Part shown: positions 45,245 to 53,392 of the stretch, piece after piece
How the letters are laid out: each line of letters begins with the position of its first letter
Numbering within the stretch: position 1 is the first letter of the stretch
Assembly: GCF_020532605.1 (NCBI RefSeq)
Contig: NZ_JAJATW010000006.1
Span: forward strand, 62,001 to 126,000
Direction of reading: 5' to 3'
DNA: 64,000 nt
From: Marinomonas algarum
Lineage (GTDB): Bacteria > Pseudomonadota > Gammaproteobacteria > Pseudomonadales > Marinomonadaceae
Notes under the pieces: model-generated
What the model was told of the DNA's origin: nothing
Seen by the model: the letters and a program-made list of their open reading frames with translations, nothing else
Databases searched by the model: none
Position numbers and translations under genes: made by a program

Positions 45245-48070
45245 TTAAGGCTTAGTGGTTAAGATAATACGAATGGCATCGAGACGAATTTGATGCTCAT
45301 CGATACGAGTTAAACCCTCCTGCATGTTGGTTTCGAGTAACTCAATGTCTTCGTCACGAATGGTGTTATTAAAGGCTTTTAGCTCAACTAAACGTTCAAT
45401 TTCGTTTTGACAACGGTGTTGATACGCGGTTTTCGCGGCATGAACAATGGGACGAGCCTGATCTTGCGCGTTAAGCTGGTGGGATTGCAATACCTCAATA
45501 AGGTTTTTACGTAATGCTGCAACCCATTGCTCGGCGACACGGTTAGGCACGCCTTTGAGTTTTTCCGCCCACTTATCTGCCGTAAACTGCTGGTGGAGAA
45601 ATTTGCCATTTGAGTCAGACAATTGCCACATGGGGGTCATAGGCAGGGATTGGGCAAGCTTTAAGCGTGGATGCGCGGTGGCCTCAATGACAAACATACT
45701 TTCAACCAGAACCGTCCCTTCAGGAAGGGCACCAATCGGTAAAATAGCCGAGGTTAGTTTGCCGGAGTCAAACCCTTGTACTTCGTCCATGAGCATGGTG
45801 ATCAGCGGGTGTTCCCATGTGGCAAAGGCCACATTTTCACGCTGGCTAGCCTGGCGACGGTCTAACATCAACATTTTGCCATCTTCATCGATGCCAGGCA
45901 GTGCTTCGAGCATCATGTCAGTCGAAGGTCGCAAAAACCAAGCGGCTTGATCAGGGTCATCGTTGATGCAGTCGGCGTAAATATTGAACGCATGGGTCAC
46001 TTGTTCAATGTAATGGTGCAGCCCTTTCGTCGCTTGATTGTTAATTTGATCGATGAGCGCACGGGCCTGTTCGGGTCGGCATGAACTCATTTCTAATAAG
46101 CGGTTACGACCTTCTTCCATCTGTTTTAACAGGGCTTCATGGTAAGCGAATGCTTCCGCCAATAAGTCTGTGTCGTCATCTTGTCCGGTTAAATACGCAT
46201 GCAGGCTGTCGCCAAAGGCTTCTTCGACTTTATCGCCTGACCCAGTGGTACGACAAAACGCATTTAAAGCATGGTGGTACCAGTGAAACAGACGTTCTTG
46301 CACGCTCTGCTTGATATAAGGCACATGAATTTGTACATCGTTTAATTGCCCTAAGCGATCGAGTCGACCAATACGCTGTTCAAGTAAATCAGGGTGTTCA
46401 GGCAAGTCATACATGACAATATGATGGCTAAACTGGAAGTTTCGACCTTCACTGCCAATCTCAGAACACACCAAGATTTGTGCGCCATCTTCATCCGCAA
46501 AGTAGGCGGCTGCACGATCCCGATGGATCAGTGGCATTTGTTCATGGAAATCGGCGCTTTGGAAGCCGGCAAATGTCAATTGGTCGTTAAGCCATTGAGC
46601 CATGTCGGCAGTGTGACAAATGACTAAGACTTTATCCGCTTGGCACTCAAGGAACTCTTTTAACCAGCTCCAACGAGGGTCTTTTTCCCATAAACCATCG
46701 GCGACCTCTGTTTCAGGTTGCACATGGCGATTAGCGGATTCAAAAAACTCGTTATTTTCAAGTGGGTAAGTATGAACAAAGCGCTCTGGGAAGCCGCCAA
46801 CAGCTGCACGAGTGTTACGGAACATCTCGCGGCCAGTGCCATGGCGATCGATTAGCCAGCTAATGGCCTCTTTTGCCGCGTCAGACACGGCGTCGCCTTG
46901 TTGTGTTGTTAGGGTTTGGAACCATTCTTTTGCATTGACTTCGCTTAAATACTCGCTGAATAGATTTTGCCAGTCTAACGCATTCGCCGGATGGTTTTCT
47001 TGAGTGAAAGGCAACAGGGCTTCCGCCAGCTCAGCGGCTTGTTTAAAGGTGTTTTGTTGCACCTGATAGTGTTCAAAGTCGTGGTAATGGTCGGCATCAA
47101 TCAGTTGTAAGCGAGAAAAGTGCTCGCGTTCGCCTGTTTGTTCGGGGGTGGCGCTGAGTAGCAGCAAAGACTCCGTTTGCGCGGCCAAACGTGCAACCAC
47201 TTGGTAGCTGATGCTGGGCGTGTCTGGGTGCCAGGCAAGGTGGTGAGCCTCGTCGACAATGATCATGTCCCACTCGGCCTCAAGCATATGTTGTGTGGCG
47301 TTAGGGTGCTGGCTTGCCCAATCAATAGGAGCGATAACAAAGGGTTGTTGCTCAAACGGGTTGTCGTCACCTTCCATGTAATCCGCGTAGACCGCATCAT
47401 TGATAAGTGCAAAAGGCTGGTGGAAGCGACGTAGCATTTCGACCAGCCATTGGTGTTGTAGATTGGTTGGCGTCAAGATAAGCGCACGTTTACACAGGCC
47501 GTTGAGTAGGCGTTGGTGCAAAATCAGCCCAGCTTCGAGGGTTTTCCCCATTCCTACTTCGTCGCACAAAAGAGCCCGTGCCTTTGGGCGATTGGCAATA
47601 TCGTGTGCTAGGTAAATTTGGTGTGGTAGAAGTTCGGCCTTTAAACCCATAAGCCCGCGTACTTCTGACGCTGCGTTTTCTGCTTGGTGTTCAAGAGTGT
47701 GGCGACGTAGATCAAACCACATACGACGTGCAGGCGACAACGCCAGCAGTGAATCCAGTTCGTTTTTGTCATTACGCGGAAATTGGATAAGCGACTCTTC
47801 TAACCAATCATCGTCTTCGCTAATGCGGTATTCGATTAAGTCATTAACGTCTTCGACTTCCAATACCGTGAAGGTTTCGTCTTGGTAATGCAACTGATCG
47901 CCGACGGTGAGAGTGCGTCGGACAAGACTGGTCTGGTCATTTGAGTATTGACGGTCAGATTCTGCGTCAGGGAAGTGCAGGGTGAAAGACTTATTTTGTT
48001 TGTCTACTATCATGCCGACGCCGAGATCAGGCTCGTTGCGGCTACTCCATCTTTGTCCAGTTTGATACAT
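45245..48070 (-). CDS. rapA: RNA polymerase-associated ATPase RapA (HepA)
   Basis: This 941-residue Swi2/Snf2 ATPase recycles RNA polymerase after termination. The N-terminal tudor-like RNAP-binding region starts TGQRWSSRNEPDLGVG. Helicase motifs follow: LLCDEVGMGKTLEAGLILHQ (Walker A), MIIVDEAHHLAW (DEAH), LLLLSATPEQ and the second lobe EIGSEGRNFQFSHHIVMYDL with QRIGRLDRLGQ. I placed the start at ATG 48070, as E. coli RapA begins at the same point; the frame extends 15 codons to ATG 48115, overlapping the upstream gene. rluA follows 2 bp after the stop. Confidence 0.95.
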   Translation of the reverse strand: MYQTGQRWSSRNEPDLGVGMIVDKQNKSFTLHFPDAESDRQYSNDQTSLVRRTLTVGDQLHYQDETFTVLEVEDVNDLIEYRISEDDDWLEESLIQFPRNDKNELDSLLALSPARRMWFDLRRHTLEHQAENAASEVRGLMGLKAELLPHQIYLAHDIANRPKARALLCDEVGMGKTLEAGLILHQRLLNGLCKRALILTPTNLQHQWLVEMLRRFHQPFALINDAVYADYMEGDDNPFEQQPFVIAPIDWASQHPNATQHMLEAEWDMIIVDEAHHLAWHPDTPSISYQVVARLAAQTESLLLLSATPEQTGEREHFSRLQLIDADHYHDFEHYQVQQNTFKQAAELAEALLPFTQENHPANALDWQNLFSEYLSEVNAKEWFQTLTTQQGDAVSDAAKEAISWLIDRHGTGREMFRNTRAAVGGFPERFVHTYPLENNEFFESANRHVQPETEVADGLWEKDPRWSWLKEFLECQADKVLVICHTADMAQWLNDQLTFAGFQSADFHEQMPLIHRDRAAAYFADEDGAQILVCSEIGSEGRNFQFSHHIVMYDLPEHPDLLEQRIGRLDRLGQLNDVQIHVPYIKQSVQERLFHWYHHALNAFCRTTGSGDKVEEAFGDSLHAYLTGQDDDTDLLAEAFAYHEALLKQMEEGRNRLLEMSSCRPEQARALIDQINNQATKGLHHYIEQVTHAFNIYADCINDDPDQAAWFLRPSTDMMLEALPGIDEDGKMLMLDRRQASQRENVAFATWEHPLITMLMDEVQGFDSGKLTSAILPIGALPEGTVLVESMFVIEATAHPRLKLAQSLPMTPMWQLSDSNGKFLHQQFTADKWAEKLKGVPNRVAEQWVAALRKNLIEVLQSHQLNAQDQARPIVHAAKTAYQHRCQNEIERLVELKAFNNTIRDEDIELLETNMQEGLTRIDEHQIRLDAIRIILTTKP

Positions 48071-48072
48071 AG

Positions 48073-48690
48073 TTATGCGTTGTCCGGTTCGATTAAAGTT
48101 AAGCTGCCTTGGCATAAATCGACTAAGGCGATTTTTTGCTCAGGCCAAGTGCGTTCGATGACAGCAAGGTCAAGAATAATGCTGTCACTGAACGTTTTAT
48201 TGGTGATTTCTATGTCGCTCTGTTCTAGCCAATATTCTACCTTACCTAATAAAGGGTAGGTTATTTTTAGCTGAACGGGGCAACGTGGGTAAATATTTTC
48301 GTATTCAGTATGGGATAGGGCTTCTTGTACCGCCTGACTGTACGCTCTTACAAGGCCGCCAGCCCCCAGTTTAATACCCCCAAAAAAGCGCGTGACGACA
48401 ACGGTGGTTTCGCCAAAATCAGAATGTTGCAACACATTGAGCATGGGTTTACCTGCCGTCCCCTTAGGTTCACCGTCGTCACTTTGGTCCCACAAATGGG
48501 CGTTATTGGGCACGCCTGCAACAAACGCCCAACAGTTATGATTGGCATCTGGGTAACGCTGACGCATTTCTTCAATAAACGCCTTTGCCGCATCACGACC
48601 TTTTGTGCGACAAACATGCGTGATGAATTGACTGTTCTTAATTTCAAGATCAAAGCGTTGTGTGTGTGTTGGGCTTAGGTAGTAATCCAT
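48073..48690 (-). CDS. YigZ/IMPACT family protein
   Basis: A 205-residue protein of the UPF0029/IMPACT family. It has the core block SDDGEPKGTAGKPMLNVLQ followed by VVVTRFFGGIKLGAGGLVRAY, and a C-terminal ferredoxin-like domain (YPLLGKVEYWLEQ). Bacterial YigZ is of uncertain function; eukaryotic IMPACT modulates GCN2. It ends 2 bp before the rapA start, so the series yigZ-rapA-rluA is probably one transcript. It is divergent from rmuC. Confidence 0.9.
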   Translation of the reverse strand: MDYYLSPTHTQRFDLEIKNSQFITHVCRTKGRDAAKAFIEEMRQRYPDANHNCWAFVAGVPNNAHLWDQSDDGEPKGTAGKPMLNVLQHSDFGETTVVVTRFFGGIKLGAGGLVRAYSQAVQEALSHTEYENIYPRCPVQLKITYPLLGKVEYWLEQSDIEITNKTFSDSIILDLAVIERTWPEQKIALVDLCQGSLTLIEPDNA

Positions 48691-48751
48691 GTAAACTCAT
48701 GCGCCTAATTTAACAATGATTGTTTACGTTTAAACATAGCAGGTTGTCACT

Positions 48752-50053
48752 ATGACTGATTGGCTCTCGCAGTCCATTTGGGCGTTATCGGGCTTTTTTG
48801 TTGGAGCCGTCTTGGCCTCCGGTATTGCTGTTGCCATTGTACAGGCTATGCGTCGGCAGTGGCACCATGCAGAAGCAAAAAGCCAGCAACAAAATGAGGC
48901 GTTGCAGCGTCTTTTGCAACAATCGAAAGATCACATACATTATTTGGAAAAAGAATCCCTCACGTTGGAGCAGCAGTTTGCTGCGTCACAAAGTGTCTGG
49001 CAAGAAAAAGAAGCCTTTTATCGTGAGCAAAAGAAGCAGAATGAAACAGAGTTTAAACAGCTGGCCCATGACATTATGAGTCATCAAGGACAACAATTGG
49101 CCAAAGAGAATGAGCGTCAATTGGGCTCCTTGCTCACGCCGTTGGGGTCTCAGATTCAAAAGTTTCAAGAAAGTGTGGAAAAAAGTTACCAAGAAGAGGC
49201 GCGCGAGCGGTTTTCTTTGGTGAAAGAAATTAAAGGACTGCAGCAACTCAACCAAAAGATCAGTGACGACGCCGTGAGTTTGACTCATGCCCTAAAAGGA
49301 CAAAACAAGCTGCAAGGCGGTTGGGGGGAAGTGATTCTAGAGCGTATTTTAGAGCGTTCGGGTTTGGAGAAAGGGCGCGAATATCAAACACAGGCTTCCT
49401 ATCAGACCGAAGAAGGGCGTCGTTTGCAACCGGATGTGGTGATACATTTACCTGAGGGTAAGCAAATTATTGTTGATTCTAAAATGGTCTTGATCAGCTA
49501 TCTTGCTTACATGGAAGCAGAAACAGACGAGGATCGAAACCGTGCGTTGAAACAACACCTAGATGCGGTGCGTCGACACATGAAAGAGCTGAGTGCGAAG
49601 TCCTATCATGATCTACCTGGGGTTACATCGCTAGATTTTGTGCTCTTATTTATTCCTATTGAAGCGGCTTTTGGCCTGGCGTTGCAAGGGGATAACGGTC
49701 TGTTCAGTGAAGCGTTTGAGCATAATATTATCATTGTGGGCCCTTCAAACCTGTTAGCGACGTTGCGCACCATTCAAAATATTTGGCGTAACGAAAAGCA
49801 GAGTCAAAATGCCATTGAGATTGCTCGTCAGGCGGGTGCTATGTACGATAAGTTTTCAGGCTTTGTCCAAGATATGGACGACATCGGCACAAAACTAGAG
49901 GCAGTCACCCGTACGCACGATGGGGCATTGAAAAAACTTACATCAGGACGGGGTAATCTTGTATCAAGAGCAGAGAAGCTGAAAATAATGGGCGCAAAAA
50001 CCAGTAAAGTATTGCCTGCAGCGTATCTTGATGACAAAACTGCAGACGATTAA
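48752..50053 (+). CDS. rmuC: DNA recombination protein RmuC
   Basis: This 433-residue protein has one N-terminal membrane segment (about 12-32), a long coiled coil (about 35-175) and the RmuC nuclease-like domain (about 180-400). The PD-(D/E)XK-like residues are visible in LQPDVVIHLPEGKQIIVDSK. RmuC limits inversions at short inverted repeats in E. coli. GGWGEVILERILERSGLEKG is a family hallmark. AGG lies 9 nt before the ATG. It is convergent with the cation diffusion facilitator across 39 bp. Confidence 0.95.
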   Translation: MTDWLSQSIWALSGFFVGAVLASGIAVAIVQAMRRQWHHAEAKSQQQNEALQRLLQQSKDHIHYLEKESLTLEQQFAASQSVWQEKEAFYREQKKQNETEFKQLAHDIMSHQGQQLAKENERQLGSLLTPLGSQIQKFQESVEKSYQEEARERFSLVKEIKGLQQLNQKISDDAVSLTHALKGQNKLQGGWGEVILERILERSGLEKGREYQTQASYQTEEGRRLQPDVVIHLPEGKQIIVDSKMVLISYLAYMEAETDEDRNRALKQHLDAVRRHMKELSAKSYHDLPGVTSLDFVLLFIPIEAAFGLALQGDNGLFSEAFEHNIIIVGPSNLLATLRTIQNIWRNEKQSQNAIEIARQAGAMYDKFSGFVQDMDDIGTKLEAVTRTHDGALKKLTSGRGNLVSRAEKLKIMGAKTSKVLPAAYLDDKTADD

Positions 50054-50092
50054 AGCGATGCTTTGCCTTGGGGGATCGTTAATCGATTCTAC

Positions 50093-51259
50093 TCAGTCGG
50101 CAAATAGCCAGAGCACACTGGCTTTACTGATATAGGCGGTATTCTGTAAATCAAACAAAATGCCTGCGGTTAATTTATTGAGATTTGCACCGTCAGGCAC
50201 TGCTTTACTGTTGGCGACCACTTCGATTTCTAATCGGTTATTCAAGTAGTGCAATCGCGTATTAGGTATGTCGACATACTTGGTGTGTTGACGCAGTAGA
50301 AAGCCTAAATCGGCCATGACTTGATAGCGTGCAGGTAACTGAAGGTGAGGTGGTCTGCCCGATGAGTGGATAAAACTTTCAGTTTGTACGGTATCATCGG
50401 TATCCACGTGGACCATAACATCTTCCACCTGCGGATGGGCTTTTTTAATGGTGTAGGCAACCAGGTCACCCAAGTAATGACCTTCGCTCACACTGGCATG
50501 ACTTGGCACGTGGATGTGCATATCCAGGTAGACTTTCCCAGCCATTGAGCGTGCACGCACATCATGGGGCGCCATAACGTGTTTTAGGCTGTTGGCGGTC
50601 TCTTTAATTTGTTCAATTAGCTTTGGATCTGGGGCGGTGTCAACAAGCTCGGCCAAATTTTCCCACACCATGCTAATGGCCATTTTACCAATCAACAGCG
50701 CCACCACAACCGAAGCAACCGTGTCTGCCCAGCCGTAGCCAAAGTACACACCCACAAGGCCCACCAGTACCGCAATAGAAGACAGTGCATCGCTGCGACT
50801 GTGCCAGGCATTGGCGACCAGCATCTTGCTATTGATTTGATCGCCTGCGCGTTTGGTGTAGTGAAAGATCGCTTCTTTTACGCCAATCGTAACCAATAAA
50901 GCGGCGGTACCGTACCAAGTAAATTGTACAGCGGACGTGGTCGCGGTTAAGGAGTCGTAGGCAATGCCAATGGCCACTATCATAAGCACCATGCCAAGAA
51001 AAACCGTCGTTAGGGTTTCAAAGCGCAAGTGACCGTAAGGGTGGTTTTCATCTGGGCCTTTTCGGGAGTTGGCCGATGCAAAATACACAAAAACATCCGT
51101 GACTAGATCGGATAAAGAATGAATCCCATCTGCAATTAAGGCTTGGGATTGCGAAAAATACCCGGCGACTATTTTTGCCAGCCCAAGGACGCCATCCCAA
51201 AATGCACCTACTAGGGTCACTCTTACGGCGATGTCTTGCTCTTGTTGTTGCTTTGTCAT
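50093..51259 (-). CDS. Cation diffusion facilitator family transporter
   Basis: A 388-residue CDF transporter with about six membrane helices and a cytosolic C-terminal domain. The metal-site residues lie in LIADGIHSLSDLVTD (helix 2) and WHSRSDALSSIAVL (helix 5), the HxxxD/HxxxD-like pattern of FieF-type Zn/Fe/Mn exporters. The C-terminal domain has DVRARSMAGKVYLDMHIHV. It is longer than FieF (300) because of an extra C-terminal module of about 90 residues (LHYLNNRLEIEVVANSKA). Metal preference is unknown. No clear ribosome site precedes ATG 51259. Confidence 0.9.
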   Translation of the reverse strand: MTKQQQEQDIAVRVTLVGAFWDGVLGLAKIVAGYFSQSQALIADGIHSLSDLVTDVFVYFASANSRKGPDENHPYGHLRFETLTTVFLGMVLMIVAIGIAYDSLTATTSAVQFTWYGTAALLVTIGVKEAIFHYTKRAGDQINSKMLVANAWHSRSDALSSIAVLVGLVGVYFGYGWADTVASVVVALLIGKMAISMVWENLAELVDTAPDPKLIEQIKETANSLKHVMAPHDVRARSMAGKVYLDMHIHVPSHASVSEGHYLGDLVAYTIKKAHPQVEDVMVHVDTDDTVQTESFIHSSGRPPHLQLPARYQVMADLGFLLRQHTKYVDIPNTRLHYLNNRLEIEVVANSKAVPDGANLNKLTAGILFDLQNTAYISKASVLWLFAD

Positions 51260-51424
51260 GGGGAGAAACCTGTCTGTGGAAATTATTTACAAGAGAATAC
51301 GAGTAAACAAATAGTACGGCTCATTTTTAAATAATGGAATCTGCCTGCGTTCGTTTATTCGTGCAAGTTTTGTGTGTTTTCGTAAGAAGTGCTTGTTGTC
51401 TGGCTTAGCCAATGTTCTCCCCAA

Positions 51425-51451
51425 GCTTATCCACGATATCTGTGGAAAAGC
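51425..51451. repeat. Inverted pair of DnaA-box-like 9-mers
   Basis: TTATCCACG (51427-51435) and TGTGGAAAA (51441-51449, reverse complement TTTTCCACA) form an imperfect inverted repeat 26 bp after the rdgC stop. The first differs from the DnaA box TTATCCACA at one base. It could also fold as a transcript hairpin, but has no T run. Significance uncertain. Confidence 0.35.
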
Positions 51452-51477
51452 CTAGAAAAGTGAGTCTGTGTTAGAGG

Positions 51478-52374
51478 TTATTGAATTTCAAACCACAGGC
51501 AGTAAGATTGAAAAAACTCACGCAGTGTTAATGACATTAGAGAGAAGTTTGCGTCCATATCTGACAGACCGCCACCTTGAGAATCGTTAAAGGCCGTTTC
51601 TTTTAGGGCGTCGTCTATTTTTATTTTGCGCAGTGTTAAGTCGTCATGCAAAACAAAGCTCAGCTTGTCTGTCCAGCGTAGGGCAAGGTTCTTAACCGCC
51701 ATGCCTTGTTCAAGATGGCGAGTGACGTCTTCAGAAAGCGGTTCAAGTGCTTTGAAGCGAATCGTCGCCTTGTCTTCTGAGGCGTCTTGAATTTCACATT
51801 CGGCGCCTGTTTCTAAGCTCGCTGGCACCGCATTTTTCATTAACCATTCTGTCATCACGGATGATGGAGCAACCTGCGCTTGTAATGGCGTCATTGGGAA
51901 GCTTCCCAATGTGGTTTGCAAATGCTTAAACAATTGCTCGGTCATGCTTGCGTTGGTGCTATTAAGAACCAGTATTTTTGCTTTTAGATCAATATACGCC
52001 CAGATGTCTGTACGTTTTGAAAAGGCCTTTGGGCGCAGCGTGAAAACCAATTCGTCTTTCATATCGGCTTTTTCTTTACGACCCACCTTACGGCCTTCAA
52101 CCAATTCAATTTCTGCGACCTTGGCTTCTAACTCCTCACGCACCACGGCGGAGGGGAGGACTTTTTCTTCTTTGCCGGCACGAAATAACAAGCACTGATC
52201 GCTGGCCAGTGTCCATTGTTCGCTGTTGCGAATAAGAGGCAACCAGCCAAATGAAAATTCTTCTTGTGAGCCACATTCTTTTAACGGAAAACTTGGAATC
52301 TTATCAATGAGCTCATTTGTATCAAGTGATTCGGTGTCTTTTAATTGGAAAATTTGTGCGTTTTTGAACCACAT
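51478..52374 (-). CDS. rdgC: Recombination-associated protein RdgC
   Basis: This 298-residue protein forms a ring-shaped dimer on double-stranded DNA and restrains RecA. The opening MWFKNAQIFQL and the internal LPSAVVREELEAKVAEIE block are family hallmarks, and the length matches E. coli (303). It starts 2 bp after the tdk stop on the same strand, suggesting coupled expression of tdk and rdgC. Confidence 0.95.
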   Translation of the reverse strand: MWFKNAQIFQLKDTESLDTNELIDKIPSFPLKECGSQEEFSFGWLPLIRNSEQWTLASDQCLLFRAGKEEKVLPSAVVREELEAKVAEIELVEGRKVGRKEKADMKDELVFTLRPKAFSKRTDIWAYIDLKAKILVLNSTNASMTEQLFKHLQTTLGSFPMTPLQAQVAPSSVMTEWLMKNAVPASLETGAECEIQDASEDKATIRFKALEPLSEDVTRHLEQGMAVKNLALRWTDKLSFVLHDDLTLRKIKIDDALKETAFNDSQGGGLSDMDANFSLMSLTLREFFQSYCLWFEIQ

Positions 52375-52376
52375 AG

Positions 52377-52955
52377 TTACTCTCTTACCGCTTCTTTAAA
52401 GTGTGTTCGACAAACAGATAAATATCTGTCATTGCCGCCTATTTCTACTTGTGCGCCTTCTTTGACCGGCACACCCTGTTCATTAAGTCGAATGACCATG
52501 GTGGCTTTGCTACCACAATGGCAGACGGTTTTCAGTTCAATGAGTTTATCTGACCAAGCAAGCAGTGCTTGGCTTCCCTCAAACAGTTCACCTTGAAAGT
52601 CCGTGCGTATGCCAAACGCCAGCACAGGAATACCCAGTTTATCCACTACCTCAGACAGATCGTAAACTTGTTGTTTGGTGAGAAACTGCGCTTCGTCAAT
52701 TAGGATACAACTGAGTTTTTGAGGCTGGTTGTCGCCCTTAACCAAGGTTAAAAGGTCGGTTTGTTTATCAAAGAGACTGGCCTCAGCCGAAATGCCAATG
52801 CGCGAAGCGATTTGCCCTGCCTCAAAACGGTCATCAATTGAGGCGGTTAATAATAAGACGCGCATGCCACGTTCTTGATAATTATGCGCCGATTGCAGAA
52901 GGACAGTGGACTTTCCTGCGTTCATTGCCGAATAATAAAAATACAGTTTGGCCAT
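52377..52955 (-). CDS. tdk: Thymidine kinase, class II
   Basis: This 192-residue enzyme phosphorylates thymidine for salvage. It shows the P-loop [15 protein letters not shown], Walker [11 protein letters not shown], the lasso-region YLSVCRTHF and a structural zinc site built from CHCGSKA and the later cysteine. Length matches E. coli (205). It lies between ybfE and rdgC on the same strand. Confidence 0.97.
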   Translation of the reverse strand: MAKLYFYYSAMNAGKSTVLLQSAHNYQERGMRVLLLTASIDDRFEAGQIASRIGISAEASLFDKQTDLLTLVKGDNQPQKLSCILIDEAQFLTKQQVYDLSEVVDKLGIPVLAFGIRTDFQGELFEGSQALLAWSDKLIELKTVCHCGSKATMVIRLNEQGVPVKEGAQVEIGGNDRYLSVCRTHFKEAVRE

Positions 52956-53025
52956 AAGACGTCTGTTTGGTCGCTTGCAAAATAAATGGGTCAGCTAGTA
53001 TAGCAAACCGATATGAGGATTGAGT

Positions 53026-53316
53026 CTATTTTTTTGCTCGCGGTGCTTTGGTGCTACTGAGGCTTTTGTTGATTTGTTGGCTAATCCACTCCGCTCGTTT
53101 TAAGCCACTTTGCTCACACAGTAGATCGAGCTTTTCAACGAGCTCTTGTTCTATGATCAGTTCTAGGCGCTTCAGTCCTTGAGCTTTTTCTTTTTGACGC
53201 TGTGCTCTTTTGTTGATTTTTAGCTGGTCTTTTCGAGTCAGTGGTTGGGTGCGAGGTCGCCCTGGGGACTTGCCAAAAAGATCAATGGTATTACGGTCGG
53301 ATGACGCTTTAGCCAT
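53026..53316 (-). CDS. ybfE: YbfE-like, LexA-regulated-family small basic protein
   Basis: This 96-residue protein matches E. coli YbfE, a LexA-regulated protein of unknown function, across its length. Shared features are DRNTIDLFG near the start, SPGRPRTQPLTRKDQLKINKR, GLKRLELIIE and a C-terminal SGLKRAEWI helix. It looks like a small ribbon-helix-helix-type DNA-binding protein. I see no clear LexA box in the 76 bp upstream. It precedes tdk by 70 bp. Confidence 0.85.
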   Translation of the reverse strand: MAKASSDRNTIDLFGKSPGRPRTQPLTRKDQLKINKRAQRQKEKAQGLKRLELIIEQELVEKLDLLCEQSGLKRAEWISQQINKSLSSTKAPRAKK

Positions 53317-53349
53317 GGTGTTATTCGTTTCATGTTAGGTTGAGAGGAG

Positions 53350-53375
53350 ACGCCCAGTCCACTGAGACTGGGCGT
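53350..53375 (-). terminator. Hairpin after prc
   Basis: ACGCCCAGTC (53350-53359) pairs perfectly with GACTGGGCGT (53366-53375) around a 6-nt loop, 18 bp after the prc stop. No T run follows on the minus strand (CTCCTCTC), so it may be a weak terminator or a transcript-end stabiliser. ybfE begins 34 bp further on. Confidence 0.5.
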
Positions 53376-53392
53376 TACGATTGAGAATAGGA

